Positions 46,694 to 55,260 of a stretch of 64,000 nucleotides of DNA are shown here, piece by piece. The notes under the pieces were generated by a model. It was not told the DNA's origin. It did not search any database and saw only the letters and a list, made by a program, of their open reading frames with translations. Each line of letters begins with the position of its first letter. Position 1 is the stretch's first letter. This stretch comes from Aedes albopictus (taxonomy: Eukaryota; Arthropoda; Insecta; Diptera; Culicidae), in the NCBI RefSeq assembly GCF_035046485.1, contig NC_085138.1, forward strand, positions 31,773,115-31,837,114. The letters are read 5' to 3'. The position numbers and the translations under genes were made by a program.

Positions 46694-47116
46694 ACTATCA
46701 TAAAAAAAGGCTACGCAGTCTTGAAATTAGCAAACGATGTTTATTACTTGCCCAACGTTTCGACACAGGGTTAGTGTCTTCTTCAGGAGGAAACTAATTT
46801 GGTCGTTTTTGGTCTTGTGTTTCTTCTAACTGTAACTATCCTGTCATTAATTTGTTGGTACATGACTTATTTTGCTTGTTATAACTTTCAACGGACACTT
46901 GGTAATGCCAAATGTCCGTTGAAAGTTATAACAAGCAAAATAAGTCATGTACCAACAAATTAATGACAGGACAGTTACAGTTAGACGAAACACAAGACCA
47001 AAAACGACCAAATTAGTTTCCCCCTGAAGAAGACACTAACCCCGTGTCGAAACGTTGGGCAAGTAATAAACATCGTTTTCTAATTTCAAGACTGCGTAGC
47101 CGTTTTGAATGATAGT
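46694..47116. repeat. Near-perfect 209-bp inverted duplication with 5-base loop
   Basis: The arms 46694-46902 and 46908-47116 mirror about position 46905 with no indel that I can see and only scattered mismatches. Each arm (outward reading on the plus strand of the right arm) has CTGAAGA, a GACAC/GTGTC stem, GAAACG and then AAGTAATAAAC. This matches the order of hammerhead core bases (CUGANGA, stem II, GAAA). AAATTAG and CTAATTT lie further out and could pair as a distal stem. It may be a tail-to-tail retroelement terminus. Confidence 0.8.
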
Positions 47117-47642
47117 TGAAACGATACAGTCGAGCCTCCACTAGGATTGGAAGAGTACTTGGGAGTAATACCACTCAACTTTTTAAGAGATTTTTGACAA
47201 AGTGTATCATAATTAATATCTCAGCCGTCTATCAACCGATTTGGGTTCTATTAGCACCAAATGAAAGCTACAACATCCTAGTAGAACGCCTTCAATCTAA
47301 TTTGGATTGGACATTTGATTACCGAGATATCTTTCAAAGAGTACTTGAGAATAATTTCAATAAATTCCTTTTTTACCTTTCTCGTTCACCAAAGTGAACT
47401 GAAAGGCTATATGTTCGCACAAAAAACGAATTTTCGATAGAAGGCTCGGAGGGTCAAATCATATATACCAATCAACTCAGTTCGACGAATTGAGATGATG
47501 TCTGTATGGGTGTATGTATGTATGGCTGTGCGCAAAAAGAGATCACTCATTTTTAAGGCACTTCACATTGACCCATTTTTTGGATTATAGCTCTTATCCC
47601 ATTTTTTAGATTATACTCCATGCAATATGGGGTATATTTTTT
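47117..47642 (+). repeat. Dispersed hairpin repeat, copy 3, and satellite flank
   Basis: 47370-47545 repeats the CCTTTCTCGT.CACCAA.GTG and ACCAATCAACTCAGTTCGAC signature of 31003. From about 47580 the CCATCTTGG satellite begins in minus orientation (CCATGCAATATGGGGTATAT). Confidence 0.65.
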
Positions 47643-47868
47643 GTGGAGTCTCGTAGCCGTGTGGTTAGGGTCACCAAGCTTATAATCACACCTTGCTTTG
47701 GGATGAGGGTTCCATTCCCGCTCTGGGATTTGAAACTTTTCGTGAGGACAGTTTCTTCTCCGTATCCACTGGTGCATGCTCCGTGTGTCCGTTGTCTAGT
47801 GTTAAGTTCCATTCAGTCTGTACAGCCTCTGGCTGAAGACGGTGTCCGCGTCTTTTTTTATTATTTTT
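47643..47868 (+). mobile_element. Third tRNA-type SINE family
   Basis: The A-box-like TAGCCGTGTGGTTAGGGTCA (from about 47651) and the B-box-like GGGTTCCATTCCCGC (from about 47706) are spaced as in a tRNA promoter. The head is TGGAGTCTCG and the tail is a T-rich TCTTTTTTTATT. It splits the minus-strand satellite (GGGGTATATTTT before, ATTTTTGGTATGGGG after), with TATTTTT-like text at both sides. Confidence 0.65.
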
Positions 47869-48026
47869 GGTATGGGGAAGATGTGCGGAGTCCAAAAATG
47901 GCGACCAGAATATCCAAGATGGCGTCTCAAAATGGTGGCTGTTTAATGATTATTTAGGCTCAAAAATCATGGAATATTGATATATTTGAAATGTAGAAGA
48001 TATCCTGGCCGGAGTCCAAAAATGGC
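47869..48026 (-). repeat. CCATCTTGG satellite, minus orientation
   Basis: CCAAAAATGGCGACCAGAAT followed by ATCCAAGATGGCG are reverse complements of units in 43610-45475. The satellite resumes at 48388-48445 after the hAT MITE. Confidence 0.75.
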
Positions 48027-48034
48027 GATAGGAA

Positions 48035-48387
48035 CAGTGTTGAAAAAGTCATTTCGACAAATCTAAATTTAATCACCTACAGCTCATTTAAGAAGCTGAA
48101 CCTGAGAATATGGTATATGAAAAACTTGTGCAGCTAGATCAGTTCTACAAGAAAGTCACGAAAAAAACGCTCTTTTTCGAATATTTAAGGTAAATATCAC
48201 GGTCTACTATCGAAAAATGCCAATTGAGATTCATGATGAATATCAATTGGCATTTTTCGAAGGTAGTCCGTGACATTTACCTTAAATATTCGAAAAAGTG
48301 TGGTTTTTCCGCGACTTTCTTGTAGAACTGATCTAGCAACACAAGTTTTTCATAAACCATATTCTCAGAATGATTTTTTCAGCACTG
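48035..48387. mobile_element. hAT-type foldback MITE, 353 bp
   Basis: The ends are CAGTGTTGAAAAAGTCATTT and, reversed, CAGTGCTGAAAAAATCATTC. CAGTGNTG is a common hAT terminus. The 8-bp flanks GATAGGAA (48027-48034) and GATCGGAA (48388-48395) differ by one base. The interior is a long inverted repeat meeting at about 48224-48238. The left arm has about 45 extra bases (48055-48100). Confidence 0.85.
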
Positions 48388-48445
48388 GATCGGAATATCA
48401 AAGATGGCGATCTAAAATCCAAGATGGCGGCTCAAAATTCCTATT
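48388..48445 (-). repeat. CCATCTTGG satellite, end of block
   Basis: ATATCAAAGATGGCGATCTA and AAAATCCAAGATGGCGGCTC continue the minus-strand satellite interrupted by the hAT MITE. Confidence 0.75.
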
Positions 48446-49290
48446 TTTTGCCGGTAATTACACGGCTGACTCGCAGAAGAGCAAACAGAATTGCGAAGAA
48501 ATGGCTCAAGAAGCCGCTCTCAAGAAACACGAAAGTTACTCAACAACGGCTTTGTGCCAAAATCGGTGGTGATAATGATGGGAACCTCTTGATGGGCGGA
48601 CGTGAGGTGATTAAATGGTGGACGTAGCATTTCGATGAGATGAGCACGTGGATGGCGACGAGACCGGAGTAACGTGAAACCTGGGCAACGAAGAATACGA
48701 CTTCCTCAGTGCAGCAAATGTCGCATATGATCCAAACGCTGAAAGAAATAACGCCAACAATCAACACCCTATAACCAACAAAGCAGATGGTAAGGATGGT
48801 ATTGCAGCTGAACTCAACTAGATGAGTCCAGAAAAGTTCTTCATTAATCTATCTGCATCGGTCGATAGTCAAGATCTGGGAAACCGAACAGGAGTAGAGG
48901 GAAGGGGTTATCTTCTCCATGCCAAGGCGTCCATTTTGAATGCTTCTTACAAAGAGCTATCCCAGATCATCTTCCGTCGTCTATCACCTAAAACAAATGG
49001 GAAGTTATTAAGCCGGGCTCATCGACCATAAATGTTAATTTATCACTAAAATGTCATTCCTAAAATACCAAAAAAAAACTAGAGTTCAAAGAGTCGCTAA
49101 GAGTTTACGTCAATCTTTGGCGCTGTGCAGGAGAACGGTGTGTAGCAGCGAATGATGAACCAGGTCGCTCCATTCTACGGCGCACTCAGCATCCACACCC
49201 GTAAAGATACGGTCGAAATCGGTGGAACCAAGCGTGGAACGCAGACCAGGTGGAGCGTGATCTGCCGAGCATTGAACTAATGATTTCGCA
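48446..49290 (+). pseudogene. RTE-clade LINE ORF2 remnant
   Basis: Plus-strand segments in shifting frames resemble the region before and into the reverse transcriptase of RTE-type LINEs (the group containing mosquito JAM1). GDNDGNLLMGGREVIKWW near 48567-48630 corresponds to the linker before the RT. DGIAAELN near 48798 matches the usual DGIPAELF. VKIWETEQE then a stop then REGVI (48867-48915) matches the KIWE.EQ.P.EWKEG.I block. SILNASYKELSQIIFRRLSP (48931-48990) matches the LLN.AYKI.SRIL..RL block. Several stops and frameshifts mark it as dead. A catalytic FADD box is not seen in the remainder. The assignment rests on remembered family patterns, not on an alignment. Confidence 0.6.
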
Positions 49291-50161
49291 TATCCTCTAC
49301 TAGGGGAAGGAGGGGAATAACGCCTTGCTTAAGCCTTTTTGTCTATATTTATTAGCAGTTAAACTGAAAAGATGAACTAAATAGGCTTATTCTCTATTTT
49401 GTTCCTCTATCTGTTAGTCTTGGTCCATTTTTTTTCCAGAAAAAGTAGTTTTTGATAGAATAAAAAATGTTTGGAAAAAATACTGATTTTGTGACCATCT
49501 TTGTTTTGGTGGTGCAAAACGACTTTTACTGGAAGCAATATGCACCACAACAAGGTGGCAAAACGCCCGACTCGCAACACACATTATCATTTTTTAGCAA
49601 GACTGCTTATAAAACTTGTTTAGGTGTTCAAATCCGGTTTCAGTGTACAAATCCGAATATTACTAAACGCAAAAAATACTCTGGAAATCAGATTATGAAA
49701 TAGGGTGACGATGGGTATTATCGGCAGGTTTGTTCTCTTCGTCATGGGGGTATTTATCGGCTAAATTTCCTGAAACTTCCGTATAATTCAGCTTGGTTCG
49801 GAAGGATTTGAGGCCAACTCTGCGTTCAACAGCTTTCAAAATATCACCCATGACAAAGAGAAAAAAAAACTGCCGAAAATACACAATGTCCCCTATCAGG
49901 GATTTTCTATTCTTTAGTTATTGCAATAAAAAATTGTACTTAAACTTCCGAATTCATTTATTCTGCAAATTGTAGCAATGCTTATAAACCAATTGAGTTA
50001 CGTTTATGAATCACCTTTCTTAAACTGTAGATCTGTGGATCTATCAGACCATCAAGAAAATCTCGCAATAATAAAAAAAATACAGTTTAAAACAAAACCT
50101 CCATCAATTCGTTTTTAGGAATGTATCATGGAACTCCCGATTATCATAACAAAAAAAAAGC
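49291..50161. other. No gene recognised
   Basis: AT-rich DNA between the RTE remnant and the transposase relic. Frames are under 80 codons with no motif. It may include the left end of the pogo-type transposon, but I could not find a TIR. Confidence 0.5.
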
Positions 50162-52311
50162 TCAAGAGCACGTCTCACACACCATTTTGTCGTTGGAACC
50201 ACATTCACTATGATACCATACACGACATTTGAGGCACATCATCCAGCCTGTGCCATCCATTGAATCGCTGAAACGTACTCCACATGAAGGACAAAGGACG
50301 TCCGTGTCAGCGTTAGTGTCCGCCTTTTTCCGTTTGTTTCTGCGCTGACCCTTTTTGATATGTTTTACTTCCTTTTGTGCGCTTTGCTTAAGCAATCGTT
50401 CACGATAAGCCACTGATGTTAGTTCTTCCGACAGCTCTCGTTTGCGTTTCTGTGATTTACGCTTACGCGCGGCAGGTGCAGGACGAACCAGCTCGGAGGA
50501 CAGCTCAAATGTCGTAGCTTTTGTAATGTCCGGTTCATCTCGATCCGTAGGATCAAAGAGAGATACGGAATTGGTAGTGGTATCCAATTGCTGCTTCAGG
50601 GTCAGGAGCGCTGCTGCGTCCAACCTTTGAATGGTGACAGCACCATTTTTTCAACAGTGTAATAAACGTTCGGATCAACCGTTAGAAATTCCGAGTCACC
50701 GCTGACTTCCCATCTGAACTCGGGTTCATTGCGTTCTTGGTGCGGAATCTCCAACTGAAGTACTTCACAGCCGTTTACTTGAAATAAATTGGCCTGGCAT
50801 ATCCTGCGTGGTCATGTGGCTGTTATCCTCGCAAATACTGAACGTGATGAATAAAAACAAATAAAAAAGTTAACAATGTTTAACATGAGTAGACCATTCA
50901 CAATAGTATTATTTTAATTGATGTTGTACTACAGATAGAATTCTCCACTGTTAGATAAAAGCTTACCTCAGCAGCAGTTGATGGCGTGGGTCCGATTGCT
51001 TCCGTTTGTACATTCTTATCCGCTGTACGGTTAATTGCGTTCAAAGTTAGCGTCAGAGAACAAACCCGTGTCGAATGGATAAATTCCTGTAGCTCAAAAT
51101 CCTACTACGGCATTCTTCATTGTTGCGGTTGCCTCAAACGCCTCGTTGATCAATGTTGCTACATCATAGACTGTTACGACCCGTCTTGGTTCTCGACGTA
51201 ACAGGCGATCGACGGCCTGGCCATACTTTGTATTCAGGGGTCCCATAACAGAAACATCGAGCGGTTGTAATTTGTGGGAAGTATGGGAAGGGATGGACAG
51301 GATACCGACATTGTTTCGTGCTGCTTTTTCGATCATCTCGACGTTCTTAGTATGGCTGGAGTGCCCATCGAGGATCAATAAAACCGGCGCTTCGGCTGTT
51401 GGTCTTGTGTAAGCCAGGAAATGATCAAACCATTTTGTACACGTTGCAACTGTGCTCCATCCACTTGGATTGCATTCGAAAATCGAGCCAGCCGGAGCAC
51501 CAATCTTGAGCGCATCGTTCATCCGTTGTCTGGGGAAAATGAACATCAAGGGCAAATACTGGCCAGCAGCAGAAACCGTCATCATAACGGTCGTGTTGAC
51601 TCCTCTTTCTGCTGACGAGATTGCTCCAACTTGTCGTCGACCTTTGACAGCGAGCACTTTGGAAGACTTATTCGGGACCTGAAAATAAACAAACAATGTT
51701 ATATTGACCAACAGTTTGTAGCACATGAGACATACGGTGCTAAACCCAGTTTCGTCAGCATTCCAAATTCTGCCCGGGGAGTAAACACTGGTTCCGTAAA
51801 TCCTCTCCAAATTGTCGTAAAACACATTCACTGCTACGCGATTAAATCCGGTACTGCGAGCCATTGATGTCTTTTTGGGTGTCCGCAGAGCAAGATTCGG
51901 ATGGCGTCGGCGGAATCCAATGTACCAATCCAATCCGGCGTGCTGCTTTTCCATATCAAACAGATGGGTTATGTTGTTTGTCTCAGCGAACTGGAAGGCT
52001 AGACTTCTAACATCCTTACTGGTCAATCCGTAGCCGCAGTCGCTCATGCGAATTATGATCCCATCAAGGCGCTCTTCTTGTCCTTCGTCGAAGATTGGAA
52101 CAAAGTTTCCAAGGTGAGGAAGAACGACATTTCCTTTTGTTCCGCCTTGTTTTTCCAGGTAGCGACGAAGAGTGCGCTTTGGGATCGAATATTTTAGGCA
52201 AACACTGTTCGTAGATTGTCCCGATCGGACGTCACGGATGGCGCCCGTCAATTGGGTGACCGTCCACGCACGACGGGTCGTTTTACGGATATAATTTCGC
52301 ACTATTTTCAA
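50162..52311 (-). pseudogene. Pogo-type DDE transposase gene, decayed
   Basis: The minus-strand gene encodes a DNA transposase of the pogo/Tigger group (DDE_1 endonuclease). The main frame (52311-51094) has a psq-type helix-turn-helix at residues 12-55, a second DNA-binding region to about 170, and the catalytic pattern NADETGF (D186), LILDGHSSH (D315) and LQPLDVSV (D352). A 57-bp intron (51735-51679, GTATGT to TTTTCAG) is readable in frame. Removing it joins GFST to VPNKSS as in intact relatives. A second intron (50966-50838, GTAAGC to GTTCAG) leads to a C-terminal exon (50837-50162). That exon has a basic region and a PHD-like zinc finger, CPSCGVRF, CLKCRVWYHSEC, CETC. Damage: a likely start codon change (ATA before GTGCGAAAT), a TGA at 51096-51094 within the conserved GF-ATGIYPF block, and at least two frame shifts after it. 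It is unlikely to make active protein. Confidence 0.85.
51679..51735 (-). other. 57-bp intron in the transposase gene
   Basis: On the minus strand it starts GTATGT and ends TTTATTTTCAG. Its length is a multiple of three and it has no stop, so it can be mistaken for coding sequence. The inserted residues CLMCYKLLVNITLFVYFQ are absent from the family motif. Confidence 0.85.
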
Positions 52312-52400
52312 CCCGAAACCGAAACTATCGCGCGACCGTTTTGACAGCTTGTTTTGTTTTCATTCGGTAAGCTAGAGGGTGGCCAGATGGTTTTCTTCGA

Positions 52401-52455
52401 TATCGGTAGACTTACTGAATAAAAATCGGTAGTTATCGGTAGGCTTGAAAAATAG
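52401..52455. repeat. ATCGGTAG motif cluster, left
   Basis: ATCGGTAG occurs three times in about 45 bases (near 52411, 52430 and 52438). A second cluster lies at 57408-57505, about 5 kb away. Confidence 0.7.
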
Positions 52456-52649
52456 CTTAAAATGGAGTTTTCAACAAAAACAGACATATCGAGTTGAAAA
52501 AGAATCAACCTGATGAATTTTTGGGAACATAGATAACCATTGACTCTATGGCATAGAGCATGAAGCATAAACTTCAAATATCATGGGAAATATTGAACTA
52601 ACATGATATTTAGTAAGTACTGAAATAATGCAGCTTATCAACACTGTAT

Positions 52650-53111
52650 TCTACCATCTTCTTTCTAGAGATTATACCGTGGATGACTCCAGATTTCTAC
52701 TGGGATTCTCCCAGGTATTCTTTCTAGGATTCCTACAGGATTTCATGCTGAGATTTTTTGGGATTTATTCTTTGAGAGGCTCTTGTTGGGATTCCTCCAG
52801 AAATTTGTCCAACCATTCCTCCAGAGATTTAATCCAGCCATTCCTCATGGAATTGCTCATGGAACTCTGTTTGGTATTTTCCGAAGAATGCTTTTGAGAT
52901 TCCTTCTTGCAGTTTAGTTAACTCCAGGAATTTGTGAAGTTTTCTGTATAAATTCTTACTGGGATTTGTTAAGCATTTACTGTCGCAGTTACTACAGGAA
53001 TTTCTTTAAAAATCCCTTTGGGATTCCTTTTAGAACTCCTCCAGATATTCCTCCTGTGATTTCTTCAGGAATTCTTCAACGAGTTCATGTAGGGATTTTT
53101 CCGGAGATTCT
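52650..53111. repeat. Degenerate TTCCTCCAGGAATTC repeat, interrupted by the Copia element
   Basis: Diverged GATTCCTCCAG and AGGAATTTC units run up to 53111 and resume at 54867 after the LTR element, so the element inserted into this block. Confidence 0.6.
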
Positions 53112-53328
53112 TGTTGAAGTGAGCAGTGTGTGCCCTATTGAGTCTTCGCATCTCACTTCTTACGAAGAATAAACAAACCGTTTTTTGTTTTCGCTTTTTA
53201 TGTACACACACGTATAGTCGATAGTCCATGAAGGATGTAACTTTTCTTTTATCGTTAGTTTAATAAACTATTCTAAGTTCTTTGCAACGTTTCGCGATTG
53301 TAATTTTTTTGTTCGAAAGCGCCCAACA
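53112..53328 (+). repeat. 5' LTR of the Copia-type element
   Basis: 217 bp, starts TGTTG and ends CAACA, and carries AATAAA at 53169-53174. It differs from the 3' LTR at two bases near the end (AATT versus CATTC context at about 53302-53306). Confidence 0.92.
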
Positions 53329-53346
53329 GGTAATGGGTCCAGTTGC
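53329..53346 (+). promoter_or_regulatory. Primer-binding site, half-tRNA type
   Basis: GGTAATGGGTCCAGTTGC lies directly after the 5' LTR. The Drosophila copia site begins GGTTATGGGCCCAG, which pairs with the anticodon-side 5' half of initiator tRNA-Met; this site differs at two of those positions. It supports the Copia superfamily. Confidence 0.7.
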
Positions 53347-53443
53347 GCGGTGATTGACGGAGAAAGCTAATTACGGATCGGAAAGCGAAGAACTTTGTGC
53401 GTTTTTGTATCGTTCGCGTTCTGAGTGATTTGGAGACAACAGA

Positions 53444-54580
53444 ATGGCGGAGTCGAAGATAGTAGTTGAACGCCTCAACTGTTTCAACTGGTCCAGCTGG
53501 AAGTACAGGATGGAGCTGCTTTTGCTGAAGGACCAACTGCATGATATGATTACTCAGCCGAAGCCAGAGCCTACACCCGGAGATTGGGAAAAGAAGGATG
53601 GACAAGCCAGGGCTATGATCGGCCTTGCGTTAGAAAATGACCAACTGTGCCATGTTATGGGTGCTCGAACAGCGAAGGATATGTGGGACGCTCTAAAGAG
53701 CTATCATGAGAGAGACTCACTAACCAACAAAATCCACATAATGCGAAGACTGTTCACCTTGCAGATGGAAGAAGGTGGAAATCTGGCGGAACATTTGGTC
53801 CAGCTGTCGGAGCTTGTTCAACGGTTAGTGGCCATGGGTGAGGACCTCAAAGAGCACTGGGTAATAGCGGTGTTGTTGTCAAGCCTTCCCAGAAGTTACG
53901 ACACATTGATCACGGCGTTGGAAACTCGTCCGGAGACGGAGCTTAAGCTGGAGTACATAAAAGGACGGTTATTGGATGATTGGAGACGTCGATGTGATAA
54001 TGGTGATTGTGATGCCGGCAAAGCGTTAACCGTTGCGACTAAGAGTACTGTGAGGAAGAAGAAAACCTGCTACTGCTGCAAGCGAGATGGGCATTTTTGG
54101 CGGGATTGTCCAAAACTCGATGTGTCTGACGAAGGCGATGAACGTGAAGATCAATGGAAACAAAGTGCAAGGATGTCAAAGCTACGATCACCGAAGCATG
54201 ATGGAGGAGGAATCTGTTTTACTGTCTCAGGAGGAGACAGTGAAGCTGTCGAAAATGCAGTGCTGCGTAAAGATCGTTGGTGTTTGGATTCCAGCTGCGT
54301 GGGCCATCTGACTGGTGATGCTGATCTGCTGGACGATATGGTTGAATGCGATGAAGCTGTCATTTTGGCGGATGGAAGAAAAGTTAGGGCAACAGCTAGA
54401 GGTACAGGAAAACTTTTAGCTAGAGGAAATATAATAACGATAAGGAATGTATTGTTTGTGCCAGAACTCACTGGGAATTTTTTGTCGGTTGTACAAATTA
54501 TTCGTCGCGGATTTGATTTTCGTTTTGATTCGACAGGAGGGCATATTTTAAAAATGACAGGAAGATTGCGGATTGCGTGA
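53444..54580 (+). CDS. Copia-type Gag with truncated protease-like region
   Basis: This 378-residue frame starts at MAESKIVVERLNCFNWSSWK, the usual N-terminal domain of Copia-type Gag (DUF4219). A UBN2/retrotransposon gag region follows (about residues 60-175: WDALKSYHERDSL, HLVQLSELVQRL, LLSSLPRSYDTLI). A zinc knuckle CYCCKRDGHFWRDC (C209, C212, H217, C222) binds RNA. Next comes WCLDSSCVGHLTGDADLL (279-296), where the aspartic protease motif normally reads DSGA. Here it is DSSC, so protease activity is doubtful. The pre-integrase text IADCVIKNGLYYI appears just downstream in another frame, which places the truncation at that domain. The protein would be a capsid-like product only. Start choice: first ATG, after the primer site, in the context CAGAATGG. 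Confidence 0.85.
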   Translation: MAESKIVVERLNCFNWSSWKYRMELLLLKDQLHDMITQPKPEPTPGDWEKKDGQARAMIGLALENDQLCHVMGARTAKDMWDALKSYHERDSLTNKIHIMRRLFTLQMEEGGNLAEHLVQLSELVQRLVAMGEDLKEHWVIAVLLSSLPRSYDTLITALETRPETELKLEYIKGRLLDDWRRRCDNGDCDAGKALTVATKSTVRKKKTCYCCKRDGHFWRDCPKLDVSDEGDEREDQWKQSARMSKLRSPKHDGGGICFTVSGGDSEAVENAVLRKDRWCLDSSCVGHLTGDADLLDDMVECDEAVILADGRKVRATARGTGKLLARGNIITIRNVLFVPELTGNFLSVVQIIRRGFDFRFDSTGGHILKMTGRLRIA

Positions 54581-54640
54581 TTAAAAATGGACTTTATTAT
54601 ATTTAAGCCTGTATTAGTTGATAGCTACGGGGCATACACT

Positions 54641-54649
54641 GAGGAGGAG
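54641..54649 (+). promoter_or_regulatory. Polypurine tract
   Basis: GAGGAGGAG abuts the 3' LTR, the expected primer for plus-strand DNA synthesis. Confidence 0.75.
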
Positions 54650-54866
54650 TGTTGAAGTGAGCAGTGTGTGCCCTATTGAGTCTTCGCATCTCACTTCTTA
54701 CGAAGAATAAACAAACCGTTTTTTGTTTTCGCTTTTTATGTACACACACGTATAGTCGATAGTCCATGAAGGATGTAACTTTTCTTTTATCGTTAGTTTA
54801 ATAAACTATTCTAAGTTCTTTGCAACGTTTCGCGATTGTCATTCTTTTGTTCGAAAGCGCCCAACA
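54650..54866 (+). repeat. 3' LTR of the Copia-type element
   Basis: 217 bp, same boundaries as the 5' LTR, two differences seen. The flanking GAATTCC-type repeat resumes at 54867. Confidence 0.92.
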
Positions 54867-55260
54867 ATGTTTACATATATTCGTTTAGAGATTTCACTTA
54901 GGAGTCCTTTAGAAATGTATCTAGAGATTCCTTCAGGAATTACTCCAAGCATTTTTCCACGAATGTCTCCAACAATTTCTCCTTATATTCCTCCAAGAAC
55001 TCCGGGATTCCTCCAGGGATTGCTCTAGATATTTCTGTATGGATTTTCCTTCTAAGATTTCGCCTGAAATTCCTTCTCTAAAATTTCTGCTGTGATTAGA
55101 TCAAGGATTCTTCTAGGAATTTTTGAGCGGTTTTATCTAGGGATTCCTCCGAGAATTTCTAATGGGATTTATCGAACAATATCTGCGATATCTAGATTCA
55201 GCAATTTCTGCTCCTGGGATGCATCCATGGATTTTTTCCAATGTTCACACATATCAAATG
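54867..55260. repeat. Degenerate TTCCTCCAGGAATTC repeat, right part
   Basis: Continuation of 52650-53111 after the LTR element, with units such as GGATTCCTCCGAGAATTTC. Confidence 0.55.

Larger units (their letters stand above)
53112..54866 (+). mobile_element. Short Copia-type LTR retrotransposon, gag-only
   Basis: Two 217-bp LTRs (TGTTGAAG to CGCCCAACA) enclose only 1,321 bp. The primer-binding site follows the 5' LTR as GGTAATGGGTCC, close to the copia site for the 5' half of initiator tRNA-Met. A polypurine tract GAGGAGGAG (54641-54649) precedes the 3' LTR. One frame encodes gag and a protease-like start; integrase, reverse transcriptase and RNase H are absent. The LTRs differ at two positions that I can see, so the insertion is recent. 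No 5-bp target duplication is visible (ATTCT before, ATGTT after). This may reflect recombination between copies. Confidence 0.9.

Noticed and set aside
54578..54610. Programmed frameshift at the end of the Copia gag frame
   Set aside because: The other frame offers only about a dozen more residues before a stop, so a simple mutation or deletion near the truncation explains it better.
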